DNA of 64,000 nt from Dyadobacter sp. GTDB lineage: Bacteria > Bacteroidota > Bacteroidia > Cytophagales > Spirosomataceae. The position numbers were made by a program, and so were the translations under genes. Numbering within the stretch: position 1 is the stretch's first letter; each line of letters opens with the position of its first letter. The notes under the pieces are model-generated. The model did no database searches, was not told where the DNA came from, and saw nothing but the letters and a program-made list of their open reading frames with translations. The stretch spans positions 124,001-188,000 of the forward strand of contig NZ_JAGIAS010000010.1 in the NCBI RefSeq assembly GCF_017744695.1, written 5' to 3'. Below, piece by piece: positions 46,479 to 55,904 of the stretch.

Positions 46479-46636
46479 AGTTTGAAAAACTTTAAGTGAA
46501 ACAATCGATTACAAGGAGGGGTACGCGGAGCACTTGCGTAAATTTTACCTATGTTTCAAAAGTGATTTCAAACCGTTTATTCGCCGGGTGGAATGGAATG
46601 AGTAGACGGGACGGAGCACCCGAAATGGCATAAAAA

Positions 46637-46668
46637 AAACGCCTCCCCACGGCACTGGGGAGGCGTTT
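46637..46668 (-). terminator. Terminator of paralog 2
   Basis: A 12-bp stem (46637-46648 with 46657-46668), 8-base loop, T-run on the minus strand. Confidence 0.9.
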
Positions 46669-46678
46669 AAGTGAAGAG

Positions 46679-49600
46679 TTATCGCCGGATCAAAATCCTG
46701 TGCGAGGTAGGTTTGCCGTTGGCCCGATCGAGCATGAGGATGTAAATACCTCCGGGAAGTTTGCTTACGTCAATATCTTTTTCGTATCGCTGCGATTGGA
46801 AAACAGGCGTCCCGCTGGTGTTATACAGCCGTGTCGCGCGGATGTCGGAAGGGTCTGCTACCTGAACAGACAGCCGGTCCGAAGCCGGGTTGGGGAAAAG
46901 GGAAATGGATGATTCAACTTCCGGTTCCGCCTTTCTTTTGATGGTTTCGGCCATGGCTTCTTCCGGTACCGGGGCGTTGGTGTAGCCGGCAAGCTGGCTT
47001 TGTACGTAGCGCCACGGGCCGTACATCTGGCCGGTGATGGCGAGGACGGGGGAGTAGCGGACGCGTATACGGACACGGGTGCTGATACCTTCTTTTTCGG
47101 CGTTTGTCTTAACTTCAATTCCGGTCAACGGCGGCACAAATAAGGTTGAAACACCATTATATTCCGTGCTAGTTGTAATAGTATTGTTCCCGATTTTTGA
47201 AAACGGAATTCCACAGATCTTTGTCTCTGTTACTACTCTAAGCCTTCCTAATCCAAGAAATGATTTTGCAAATAAGGACACATTAAAGTTTTGAGTATTG
47301 AAATTACCATGGTTAATTGGAGTTGTGGTACCATCGTTGTAAAGCCGAACATTATTTCGCAGCCCTTTACCATTGTTTCCATAGTAGACAAAGGCGGCGC
47401 CCACATCAAGCGCGTTCCCATTGTCGAAGCCTGGTGCACCGACAAGAATGTCACTATATCCGTCACCATTGACATCTCCGGCACCTGCCACAGCTCTACC
47501 TAGCAATTGATTGGCGATATTGCTTTCGATATTGAATGAGCTGGTCGTTTTAATACCATTGGGTGAGCCATGAAATACATAAGCATTGCCTTCATGATTT
47601 TCGCCATTTGTAAAGTAATAGGCCCCTATGATCACGTCGCTGTACCCATCGCCATTCACGTCTCCTGCGCTGCTGACAGATGATCCAAAGTAAGCGCCAG
47701 CGACGTTTGATTCCAGTAAAGTTGGAGCTGGGCTGACGTCATTGATGCCTCCGAGGGTTCCGTAATAAACTTTCGCCGCCCCTTCATTAGCTTCATTGTT
47801 GTCGTAATAGCGCGCGCCAACAATTACATCGCCTAACCCATCACCATTTACATCCCCGGCGGAAGCTACGGAATAGCCGAAATTGGCGTCGATCTGGTTG
47901 CCTTCCAGACGTTTCTCGTACGTTGCATCTACTCCCGCAGATGAACCGTGATAAATGTAGGCAGATCCTTCACCTTGTTCTCCAATAGCTGCTCCCCAGG
48001 CGCCTACAATTACGTCGCTGTACCCATCTCCGTTCACATCACCCGCAGACGACACTGCTTCTCCAAAATGAGTATTGGTGAATCCAGTGAGAAAGGTTGG
48101 ATTGCCGGGGCCGTTCATTCCACCCAAGTAGACGACCGCCACGCCTTGTGCGATATATGTCGGTGCACCGATAATAATATCCGCATACCCGTCACGATTT
48201 ACATCGCCCGCACCGGCAACCGAGAAACCGTAATCAGCATCAGCCTTATCTGCCTGGCATATAAAGGGTGCGGCATTTTGGTCGATTCCTGATGCGGAGC
48301 CAGGGTAAAAGAATACAACGCCCTCATTACTTTGGCCATTCGTGTATTCCTTGGCGCCTACCAGTACGTCGTCATAACCATCTCCATTGATATCACCGGG
48401 GCCTGCCACGGAGCCTCCAAAATAAGAGTTCACCTGGTCTTTTTGCAGTTTACTGTTGTAAACATTGGTGGTCAATCCTGTAACAGATCCGTGGTAGACA
48501 AAGGCTACTCCTTCGCTACTTTGCCCGTCATCAAAATACGGTGCGCCAATGATTACGTCGCCATAACCATCGCCATTCACATCACCAGCGCTCGCTACTG
48601 AAAGACCCATTTGAGCCCCTGTTTTGCTGTTGGTTATCACGCCTGCATCCTTCGTCCCAATCCCTTCCGCTCCGCCATGATAGACAAACACATGCCCTTC
48701 GTCTTTCTGTCCGTTGTCGAAGGTATAGCAGCCAATAACGATATCACTGTACCCATCACCATTCACATCTCCGGCGCTTGCTACCGCGGTGCCAAACCAG
48801 CCGTCAACCTGGTTGCTTTCCATTGTCGCGACGGGTTCACCAAATATGCCGTCTTTCGAGCCAAGATAGACAAACACGGCGCCTTCGTTAAACTGCCCGT
48901 TGTCGTGGTACTGGGCACCGAGCAGGATATCGGAGTATCCATCGCCATTTACATCGCCTGCGCAGGCGACTGAGGAGCCCATGTTATCGTTATTATTTCC
49001 GTAGAAGATTCTGGCTGGTTGTTGTTGTGAGCTAATACCGGTTGAAGAGCCGAGGTACAGGCTTACCCTGCCGTTGTCTTTATTGCCCGGATCGTCAAAT
49101 AGATAGGCGCTGATAAGCACATCGCTATACCCATCCCCATTCACGTCCCCTGCCGAGCTTACTTTGTTACCCATGGCGGCGTCGTATTGGTTGCCTTCTA
49201 TGATCGTCGGACTGCCTTGCAAGCCGCCGCTGCCTCCCCGGTAAATAAAAGCCGCACCTTCCTGTTCCTGGCCCTGGCCGTTGGTGTAAAACCGGGCACC
49301 GACGATGATATCGCTGTATCCATCCGCATCAATATCCCCCGCAGAAGCAACAGAATAGCCGAATTTGGCATTAGGCTGATCAATTTGGAGATATGCGAAA
49401 TCAGAAAACATATTCCCATTGGCACTGCCGTAACACACGGCCACAGTTCCCTCCTTGGTTTGTCCCTGCGCATCGTGAATTGCACCGATGAGTACATCAC
49501 TGAATCCGTCACCGTCGATATCACCCGCAGTCGCTACGGAGACTCCCATTAGAGCACCGGCATGGCCGTTGCTAAAATTGTAACTGGTAATTGCCGCTTG

Positions 49601-50746
49601 CGGATTAAAGAATGTACCGGAACCGAGATAGAGGTTTACCCTTCCAGCGTCGACTTTATCCTCATCGTAATAGGGTATCCCAACCAGTACGTCGCTAAAT
49701 CCATCCCCGTTGAAGTCCCCCGCACTTGCGACAGCGCGTCCCATTTGGGCACCAATCTGATTGGATTGAAGGGTTACTGCGGTTGCGGTTAATCCGCTCG
49801 CATGGCCCATGTACACAAATGCCCCACCTTCGTTATCCTGGCCCAGGTCGTACTGCGGAGCGCCGACGATCACGTCACTGTAACCGTCCCCGTTCACATC
49901 CCCGGCACTTGAAACCGAGAAGCCCAGCCACATATAGCTCTGGTTGATCTCGAGAACCTTATTCGCATTCTGCGGTGTACCATTCGAAATAATCGGGTCA
50001 ATGGTGACCGGATAGGCGGCATTAGCCACGTCCACGCTAATCTGGATTTGATTATCCACGTGAGCGAGCACCGCATTCAGCGGCTTTTTGTTCGCGTCCC
50101 AGCATTTCAGGTCGCTGTATACCAGTTCGTTGCGGGTTTGTCCGTCCGCTGTTTTGGAGTAGAAGCGTAGTTCATTGCCGGTGCCCTGTTCCACTTTAAG
50201 CCCTTTGGCAGTCATTTTTACCTGCAACTGGCGAGTGCCTTCGGGGGCATTTTCGACAATGAAGTTCTGGCGAACACCGTCTTCGTTGTTGACAAACTCC
50301 TCGGTGAATGCACTGTGACTGATCTGCACTTTGTTTTCATGGTGCTCGGCTTTCGCGGTGATTTCAGGGGCATAGAGTAACTTCCCGTCGGCGAATACGC
50401 CTTCATTCACCAGTTCCATTTTGAAACCCTGGCCGGTCGTGTCGACGCGCGTCTGGACGGTCAGCTTACCGGGTTCATAGTAGGCCCGGATGTTGTTCCT
50501 GCGGTTGGGACTTTGCAGCTTTTTCTTTTGTTCGTCGTAGGAGATGTGGTACTCCTGTTTTTCCAGTGAACTGCGAATGTCTGCCAAAGTGGCTTCGGAA
50601 ACGCCGGTCGGCAATGCGTCTGCGGTTTGTGCGACCGCTTTGGGGTGAGTTGGAGCGACGCGGTGGCTTTTGTGCCAGAGCCCCAACCCGAGGAGAGATG
50701 TCCCGGCCAGGGCAACCGCCATGGCCCGTTGATAAATCTTTTTCAT
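46679..50746 (-). CDS. 14-repeat FG-GAP protein with T9SS sorting domain (paralog 2)
   Basis: The 1355-residue protein was used to map the plan: hydrophobic segment 8-24; conserved region about 50-255 (LEKQEYHISYDEQKKKLQSP; NEGVFADGKLL; EEFVNNEDGVRQNFIVE; ELVYSDLKCWDANKKPL; AAYPVTIDPI); 14 FG-GAP repeats about 265-1130 with near-perfect loops (SSAGDVNGDGYSDVIVGAPQYD); pre-C-terminal region 1133-1279 (VRIRVRYSPVLAITGQMYGPWR); T9SS domain 1280-1355 (LFPNPASDRLSVQ to HRILIRR). The calcium loops and Ala-Gly-Asp starts are typical of integrin-alpha-like propellers. It should be exported by Sec and T9SS and sit on the cell surface or be released. Confidence 0.92.
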   Translation of the reverse strand: MKKIYQRAMAVALAGTSLLGLGLWHKSHRVAPTHPKAVAQTADALPTGVSEATLADIRSSLEKQEYHISYDEQKKKLQSPNRRNNIRAYYEPGKLTVQTRVDTTGQGFKMELVNEGVFADGKLLYAPEITAKAEHHENKVQISHSAFTEEFVNNEDGVRQNFIVENAPEGTRQLQVKMTAKGLKVEQGTGNELRFYSKTADGQTRNELVYSDLKCWDANKKPLNAVLAHVDNQIQISVDVANAAYPVTIDPIISNGTPQNANKVLEINQSYMWLGFSVSSAGDVNGDGYSDVIVGAPQYDLGQDNEGGAFVYMGHASGLTATAVTLQSNQIGAQMGRAVASAGDFNGDGFSDVLVGIPYYDEDKVDAGRVNLYLGSGTFFNPQAAITSYNFSNGHAGALMGVSVATAGDIDGDGFSDVLIGAIHDAQGQTKEGTVAVCYGSANGNMFSDFAYLQIDQPNAKFGYSVASAGDIDADGYSDIIVGARFYTNGQGQEQEGAAFIYRGGSGGLQGSPTIIEGNQYDAAMGNKVSSAGDVNGDGYSDVLISAYLFDDPGNKDNGRVSLYLGSSTGISSQQQPARIFYGNNNDNMGSSVACAGDVNGDGYSDILLGAQYHDNGQFNEGAVFVYLGSKDGIFGEPVATMESNQVDGWFGTAVASAGDVNGDGYSDIVIGCYTFDNGQKDEGHVFVYHGGAEGIGTKDAGVITNSKTGAQMGLSVASAGDVNGDGYGDVIIGAPYFDDGQSSEGVAFVYHGSVTGLTTNVYNSKLQKDQVNSYFGGSVAGPGDINGDGYDDVLVGAKEYTNGQSNEGVVFFYPGSASGIDQNAAPFICQADKADADYGFSVAGAGDVNRDGYADIIIGAPTYIAQGVAVVYLGGMNGPGNPTFLTGFTNTHFGEAVSSAGDVNGDGYSDVIVGAWGAAIGEQGEGSAYIYHGSSAGVDATYEKRLEGNQIDANFGYSVASAGDVNGDGLGDVIVGARYYDNNEANEGAAKVYYGTLGGINDVSPAPTLLESNVAGAYFGSSVSSAGDVNGDGYSDVIIGAYYFTNGENHEGNAYVFHGSPNGIKTTSSFNIESNIANQLLGRAVAGAGDVNGDGYSDILVGAPGFDNGNALDVGAAFVYYGNNGKGLRNNVRLYNDGTTTPINHGNFNTQNFNVSLFAKSFLGLGRLRVVTETKICGIPFSKIGNNTITTSTEYNGVSTLFVPPLTGIEVKTNAEKEGISTRVRIRVRYSPVLAITGQMYGPWRYVQSQLAGYTNAPVPEEAMAETIKRKAEPEVESSISLFPNPASDRLSVQVADPSDIRATRLYNTSGTPVFQSQRYEKDIDVSKLPGGIYILMLDRANGKPTSHRILIRR

Positions 50747-50775
50747 ACTCGTGTGTATTGAATGTTTTGGATTTT

Positions 50776-50787
50776 GGGAATATTCCC
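50776..50787. promoter_or_regulatory. 12-bp perfect palindrome upstream of paralog 2
   Basis: GGGAATATTCCC lies 30 bases upstream of the start codon and just downstream of a CAAAATT motif shared by the family's upstream regions. It could be an operator; no copy was seen upstream of the other paralogs. Confidence 0.3.
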
Positions 50788-50819
50788 GCGCCCAAATTTT
50801 GTGAGAGCGTCCATTAAAA

Positions 50820-50858
50820 GAGCTAAGCGATTATTCTCTGGTGAAAATCGCTTAGCTC
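50820..50858 (-). terminator. Hairpin after paralog 1
   Basis: A perfect 12-bp stem (50820-50831 with 50847-50858) and 15-base loop, about 38 bases past the stop of the gene at 50896. The T-run is weak. Confidence 0.7.
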
Positions 50859-50895
50859 GTGGTTCGTTGATATTCAGAAAGTAGCCGCCGGATAA

Positions 50896-53800
50896 TTAGT
50901 GCAGCACAATGGCGTGGCTGCTTTCGCTGGCGTCGGCGTAACGGATGCGCAGGATGTAACGACCGGGACGGATTTCTTTTAAATCCAGTTTTTCCAGAAC
51001 GCCTTTCCAATTCCGGATTACCAAACCGTCGGTTGTTATCAATGCGGATTCCGAGATTGTCGTGTTCCTTTTACTTTTAATGTTCAATACCGATGCCGCC
51101 GGATTGGGATATACGTAGGTAGTTCCGGCAGTGTCTTCTGTGGACTTGCTGCTGGAAATACGTGGGGCAGGTGCGCTGGTTGCTCCTGTCATTGACCCGG
51201 AAATGTATCGCCACGGGCCGTAGACCTGCCCCGTCAAAGCAAGAGCGGGGCTGTATTTGATTCTAACCCTCAGGTTTGTCGCCGGGCCTTGTTTAAGGAC
51301 CTTGCTTTTGAGTTCGGAGCCGGTGAGGTTATAGTATCCTTTTTGAGAACCGTTGTAGAAAGTGCTGTTGAAAAGCAGGCCATTGGCACCCGTCGAAAAT
51401 CCTTGTCCGGCCGGAAGCGCTTCCCAGACTAATCTTCCTTCGTTTACTCCCAGAAAGGACCTCGAAAATAATCCAATTCCGAAATCACTTTTGCTGTGCT
51501 GCTGGTAATTCAGCAATGTGGCAAGATCCGAGTTATAAAGACGGATGTTGTTGCGCAATCCTCTGCCATTATTCCCGTAATAAACAAATGCTGCATCCGC
51601 GTCAGTCTGTCCGGAACTAAAATTGGGAGATCCTATGATCATATCACCATACCCGTCCGCATTCACGTCTCCGGCGGCCGCCACCGCCCATCCGAAGAAA
51701 TCATAGGCATCGTTGGGATTACCGGTGATCCGTTGCGGACTCGGGGCGATTCCTGTGGGTGACCCATAGTAAATGAGCGTAAGCCCGGTAAGTACCGAGA
51801 TGTTTTCATCGATAAACCAAGGCTCACCAACTACCACATCACTAAAGCCGTCGCCATTGAGGTCGCCGGCGCCCGCTACTGACTCGCCCATGGCCGCGGC
51901 CATGCCTGTCTCATGCGCGTACAGATGCGTGACATTGGCCTGCGTTATACCTGTTGCCGAGCCGTAGTAAACATCCACCGCGCCGTCGCCGTTATCATAA
52001 CCGTGCGCCCCGATGACCAGATCGTGAAAGCCGTCGCCATTTACGTCGCCCGCACCAGCTACATCCCAGCCGAAATGCGCCTGGTCTTGCGTGCCTTTGA
52101 TGCAATCCAGTGTAAGTGAATCCAACGATTTTGCTTTCCCATAACCTATAAAGGCCGCTCCTGCATCGTAATCTCCAAGGCTGTACGCCCCCGCAACGAT
52201 GTCGTCGAGCCCGTCGCCGTTCAAATCGCTGGCAGAAGATACGGCATTACCAAGGCGCGCGTCTTCCTGGTCACTTTCGATGATCCGTAGCCCGGCGGTG
52301 TTCGGGCCGGCGGATGAGCCAGGAAATATGTAAAGTGCGCCTTCTTCGGACTGGCCATTGGAATAATTCATCGCGCCAATCACTATTTCGGAAAAACCGT
52401 CATCATCGAGGTCGCCGGCGTGGGCTACGGCGCATCCGAACCACGCGCCGGTTTTATTACTTTCCAGCTTCGTGGGGATAGCATGGATGCCTGCCGGTGA
52501 GCCGAAGTAAACAAATGCGGCACCTTCTTCATCTTCACCGTTGTCATAATGCATGGCACCAATGACGATGTCGCCGTAACCATCCCCGTCGATATCCCCG
52601 GCTGCGGAAACGGATGTACCAAAGCCGGCGTCCGCCTGATCGGCTTCGAGCATATGGGCCGGGACTTTGCCAATACCGTCCGGTGTTCCTCTGAATACGA
52701 ATGCTACACCCTCGTCCGGTTGGCCATTGTCATAATGCGGCGCACCGACGATCACGTCGTCATAACCGTCCCCATCGATATCGCACGCTCCCGAAACGGA
52801 ATAGCCCAATGCGGATTCCGGTTGGCCGGAGGTTAACATGGTATTGACCGCCGCGTTAGGACCGGACGGGCTTCCGTGCCAGATCATCACTGCTCCCTCG
52901 TTGTTTTGCGCCTGGTCGTAAAGATGCGAACCAATGATGATGTCACTGAACCCATCGCCGTTCACATCGCCGGCACTTCCGAGCGACTGGCCCAGATATG
53001 CATTAGCCTGGTTGCTTTTGAAGATAGATGCGGGTTTTTTATTAACAACTGCCTGTATTCCACAGAAAAGCATTACTGTGCCTTCATTGAGGATATTCTT
53101 GCCTTGCATTCGGCCCGCAATCAGAATATCGGCATAACCATCACTTTCTACATCCCCCGCGCAGGCGACCGCGCGACCGAATTCCTCTTCCATTTGCTGT
53201 CCTGTGAGAGCGATTGAAGTGTTGGCATTGATCCCGTTTGCGGAACCGAGATGAATTTTGACCAAACCCTGGTCGGGATATAGCTTGTCGTAATGCGGGG
53301 CTCCGAGGATGATATCGGAAAAACCGTCGCCGTTGAGATCGCCGGCGGATGCCAGCGAGGCACCCAGGTGCGCGTCGGCCTGGTCACTTTGTATGATGGT
53401 TGGGACCAATGATATGCCCTGTACGCTGCCCAGGTAAACAAATGCGGCTCCTTCGTTGGCTTCTCCCTGATCGTAGAACGGCGCTCCGACAAGCACATCA
53501 CTAAAACCATCGGCATTAACATCCCCGGCTCCGGCCACCGAAGTGCCCATTCCGGAGACAGACTGGTTCACTTCCAGAATAGTGACTTTGTTAGGGGCGA
53601 TACCTCCTTTATCACCATAATAAACAAATGCGGCGCCTTCATTTAATTGCCCATTATCGAATTCACGGGCGCCAACGATCAGATCGCTGTGGTTGTCGTT
53701 GTTGACATCGCCGGCCAGTGCAACAGCTATGCCGAATTGCGCTTCAAACTGATTCCCTTCCAGCATTACCACAGGGTTGGGTTTTACTCCTTTGGGAGAT

Positions 53801-54915
53801 CCGAGGTGAATAAACACCACGCCTTCATTCGGTTGTCCATTGTCAAAAAATGGCGCACCCAGCGCGATGTCGCTGAAACCATCCGCGTTGATATCGCCTG
53901 CACTTGAAACGGAATAACCCATTTCGGCGTGAGCCTGGTTACTTTCCAAAAGCGCAGGTATTGGATTGAGCCCGTTGGCAGAACCATAATAGAGAAATGC
54001 GGCACCCTCATTATCCTCGCCGTTGTCGTAATGTGGGGCACCGGCCAGCACATCGCTATACCCATCCGCGTTGACATCCCCGGCGGAAGCTACTGAAAAG
54101 CCCAGCAAGGCATCGGCTTGTGCGGACGTGAATAATGCGTTGGCGTTGCCCGGATGGCCATTCACGACAATCGGATCGATCGTCACCGGATAGGCGGCAC
54201 CACGCACATTGACGGTGATCCGAATTTCCTGATCCTTAGCCGTTAGCCGGGCGGTGAGCGGCTGGTTTTCAGCATCCCAGCATTCGAGGTCCCGGTAAAT
54301 AAGTTGGGGATGAGCCTTGTCGCCTTTTGAAAAGAAAAGCAGCTCATTGGGGGTATCGCTATTCTGAACGCTCATTCCATTAACATGCAGCTTGACAGTC
54401 AGTTCGTTCGTTCCTTCCGGTGCCCATTCGATCATGAAGTTTTGTCTTACCCCATTTTCATTATTGATAAACTCCTCCTTGAACTTTGAATGGCGGATCA
54501 GCAACCTGTTTTCAAGCAGTTCGGGTTTCGCAGTGGGGTCGGGGCGGTGGATCAGGAGGCCGTCGGCGAGAATGCCTTCATTTTTTAATACAACTGAAAA
54601 GCCCTGGCCGGATGAATCGACGCGGTTTTGAATCGTGAGATTTCCCGGCTTGTAACAGGCGCGGAGGTTATGTTTTCGATTGGGGCTTTGGAAAACGTGC
54701 CGGGTGCGGTCGTAGGAAATGCGGTACTCGCGGGCGGCAATGGTTTCGGCGATCCCGGGTGGAATACCTGTATCGTTGCTTTTGGCGGGTTTTAGCAGAC
54801 CGTCACCGGGTATTGGTTGTTTTAAAAAGATGGGAAAGAAGCTAACGCAACCCGCGTATGTGAGAAGCGCGATAACGGACGCCGCAATGGATAGCGGCAG
54901 GAGGTGTTTTCTCAT
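50896..54915 (-). CDS. 14-repeat FG-GAP protein with divergent T9SS-like end (paralog 1)
   Basis: The 1339-residue protein is first in order of transcription direction. It has an N-terminal hydrophobic segment (LSIAASVIALLTYAGCVSFF), the conserved region (YRISYDRTRHVFQSPNRKHNLRACYKPGNLT; AAYPVTIDPIVVNGHPGNAN) and 14 FG-GAP repeats. Some loops are altered: NNDNHSDL in repeat 3, GDVESDGYAD in repeat 6, GACDIDGDGYDD in repeat 8. The pre-C-terminal region (FLGVNEGRLVWEALPAGQGFS; LRVRIKYSPALALTGQVYGPWR) is conserved. The C-terminal domain (YVYPNPAASVLNIKSKRN) ends SSHAIVLH, without the Arg/Lys tail found in the other five. It is closest overall to the paralog at 29591-33637. Confidence 0.9.
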   Translation of the reverse strand: MRKHLLPLSIAASVIALLTYAGCVSFFPIFLKQPIPGDGLLKPAKSNDTGIPPGIAETIAAREYRISYDRTRHVFQSPNRKHNLRACYKPGNLTIQNRVDSSGQGFSVVLKNEGILADGLLIHRPDPTAKPELLENRLLIRHSKFKEEFINNENGVRQNFMIEWAPEGTNELTVKLHVNGMSVQNSDTPNELLFFSKGDKAHPQLIYRDLECWDAENQPLTARLTAKDQEIRITVNVRGAAYPVTIDPIVVNGHPGNANALFTSAQADALLGFSVASAGDVNADGYSDVLAGAPHYDNGEDNEGAAFLYYGSANGLNPIPALLESNQAHAEMGYSVSSAGDINADGFSDIALGAPFFDNGQPNEGVVFIHLGSPKGVKPNPVVMLEGNQFEAQFGIAVALAGDVNNDNHSDLIVGAREFDNGQLNEGAAFVYYGDKGGIAPNKVTILEVNQSVSGMGTSVAGAGDVNADGFSDVLVGAPFYDQGEANEGAAFVYLGSVQGISLVPTIIQSDQADAHLGASLASAGDLNGDGFSDIILGAPHYDKLYPDQGLVKIHLGSANGINANTSIALTGQQMEEEFGRAVACAGDVESDGYADILIAGRMQGKNILNEGTVMLFCGIQAVVNKKPASIFKSNQANAYLGQSLGSAGDVNGDGFSDIIIGSHLYDQAQNNEGAVMIWHGSPSGPNAAVNTMLTSGQPESALGYSVSGACDIDGDGYDDVIVGAPHYDNGQPDEGVAFVFRGTPDGIGKVPAHMLEADQADAGFGTSVSAAGDIDGDGYGDIVIGAMHYDNGEDEEGAAFVYFGSPAGIHAIPTKLESNKTGAWFGCAVAHAGDLDDDGFSEIVIGAMNYSNGQSEEGALYIFPGSSAGPNTAGLRIIESDQEDARLGNAVSSASDLNGDGLDDIVAGAYSLGDYDAGAAFIGYGKAKSLDSLTLDCIKGTQDQAHFGWDVAGAGDVNGDGFHDLVIGAHGYDNGDGAVDVYYGSATGITQANVTHLYAHETGMAAAMGESVAGAGDLNGDGFSDVVVGEPWFIDENISVLTGLTLIYYGSPTGIAPSPQRITGNPNDAYDFFGWAVAAAGDVNADGYGDMIIGSPNFSSGQTDADAAFVYYGNNGRGLRNNIRLYNSDLATLLNYQQHSKSDFGIGLFSRSFLGVNEGRLVWEALPAGQGFSTGANGLLFNSTFYNGSQKGYYNLTGSELKSKVLKQGPATNLRVRIKYSPALALTGQVYGPWRYISGSMTGATSAPAPRISSSKSTEDTAGTTYVYPNPAASVLNIKSKRNTTISESALITTDGLVIRNWKGVLEKLDLKEIRPGRYILRIRYADASESSHAIVLH

Positions 54916-55044
54916 GGGAAAAATTTGGATAAGGTGAAGTGTAAAACAGGGCGGCCGACCCGGTTTTCAATTTTGTACTTATCTCAAACTCTTTCCGAAA
55001 GCAATGTTCAGGTGACGCTAGTGGTTATCAAACGGCTCAAAAAA

Positions 55045-55077
55045 GAAAATCCCGGGAGCTGAACGCCCGGGATTTTT
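55045..55077 (-). terminator. Terminator of the SGNH hydrolase gene
   Basis: A 12-bp stem with the core CCCGGG (55045-55056 with 55066-55077), flanked by A-run and T-run, 23 bases past the stop at 55100. Confidence 0.88.
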
Positions 55078-55099
55078 CTCACCGATTGAAATGCAGTAT

Positions 55100-55777
55100 T
55101 TATTTCTGCTCCAATGCTTCCAGCATTCTTTCTGCCAGGAACTGGTTGCCTGCTTCGGTCAAATGTACGCGATCGGTGGTAAGAATGCCTTTTTCCTTGT
55201 TCTCAGGGTTGTTTTTGGTCAAATAATCCTGGAAATGCTTACGCAGATCGAGCAATTGCAGATTGTTGCGCGTCGCGATTTCGCGGATCAGTTTGGAATA
55301 CTGGTTCAAGTCGCCATCCTGCTGGTTGGAATTATCATTGCGCTCGCCGATGACGGTAGGCGTACACACGATCAGGCGGATATTCTGTGCTTTCAGCTTT
55401 TTGATCAATGCCTCGTAGAACTTCACATATTTGTCGGGGTCGGTACCGGTGCCGGACGATGCTTTATGCCATACATCGTTGATACCCACATAGATAAATA
55501 CGACATCCGGCTTTTTGGCTAGTACGTCGTCTTCCAGTCTTAAATAGAGGTCATATACCTTGTTGCCACCGATGCCGGCACCAATCAACTCATATTGGCT
55601 GTCCTGGCCTTTCGCTTTCAGCATTTCACCTACTTTGGTGATATAGCCGGTGGGGCTCACGCCCGCCTGGGTGATGGAATCGCCGAAGAATACGACGCGA
55701 AGAGGCTTGTCGGCACGCATGGCAAGTAATGGAAGCGCGATAACGGCAATTTGCAGCAGTTTGAAAAGTACTTTCAT
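55100..55777 (-). CDS. SGNH/GDSL-type hydrolase, secreted
   Basis: The 225-residue protein has a Sec signal (MKVLFKLLQIAVIALPLLAMRA). All SGNH blocks are visible: block I VVFFGDSITQAGVSP (nucleophile Ser), block II GAGIGGNKVYDLYLRL, block III FIYVGINDVWH and block V DRVHLTEAGNQ (Asp and His of the triad). These enzymes are esterases or acetyl-hydrolases, often acting on acylated sugars. It follows no operon partner; upstream lies the modABC cluster on the same strand and downstream the six-gene FG-GAP array. Confidence 0.92.
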   Translation of the reverse strand: MKVLFKLLQIAVIALPLLAMRADKPLRVVFFGDSITQAGVSPTGYITKVGEMLKAKGQDSQYELIGAGIGGNKVYDLYLRLEDDVLAKKPDVVFIYVGINDVWHKASSGTGTDPDKYVKFYEALIKKLKAQNIRLIVCTPTVIGERNDNSNQQDGDLNQYSKLIREIATRNNLQLLDLRKHFQDYLTKNNPENKEKGILTTDRVHLTEAGNQFLAERMLEALEQK

Positions 55778-55839
55778 GGATTAGTGTTAAGTATGGATTT
55801 TGGGAAAAAGACAAGTATGGGCTGGAAATACCCTTTTTG

Positions 55840-55904
55840 GACCGCTGACGGCCGACCACCGACGGCCGATCTCATGATTGTTTGCGATGAAGCGGTCAGC
55901 GGTC
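55840..55904. repeat. Inverted repeat at the modC stop codon
   Basis: GACCGCTGAC (55840-55849) and its exact complement (55895-55904) flank two copies of GACGGCCGA (55847-55855, 55861-55869). The right arm overlaps the last codons of modC. Confidence 0.6.

Noticed and set aside
29591..54915. Regular short repeats resembling a CRISPR array or a tandem DNA satellite
   Set aside because: The periodicity (about 62 codons) is in frame, degenerate and encodes FG-GAP repeats; there are no identical repeats with unique spacers and no cas genes.
29591..54915. Genomic island acquired by transfer
   Set aside because: No integrase, tRNA target or direct repeats flank the array, and codon use looks like that of neighbouring genes by eye; tandem duplication explains it better.
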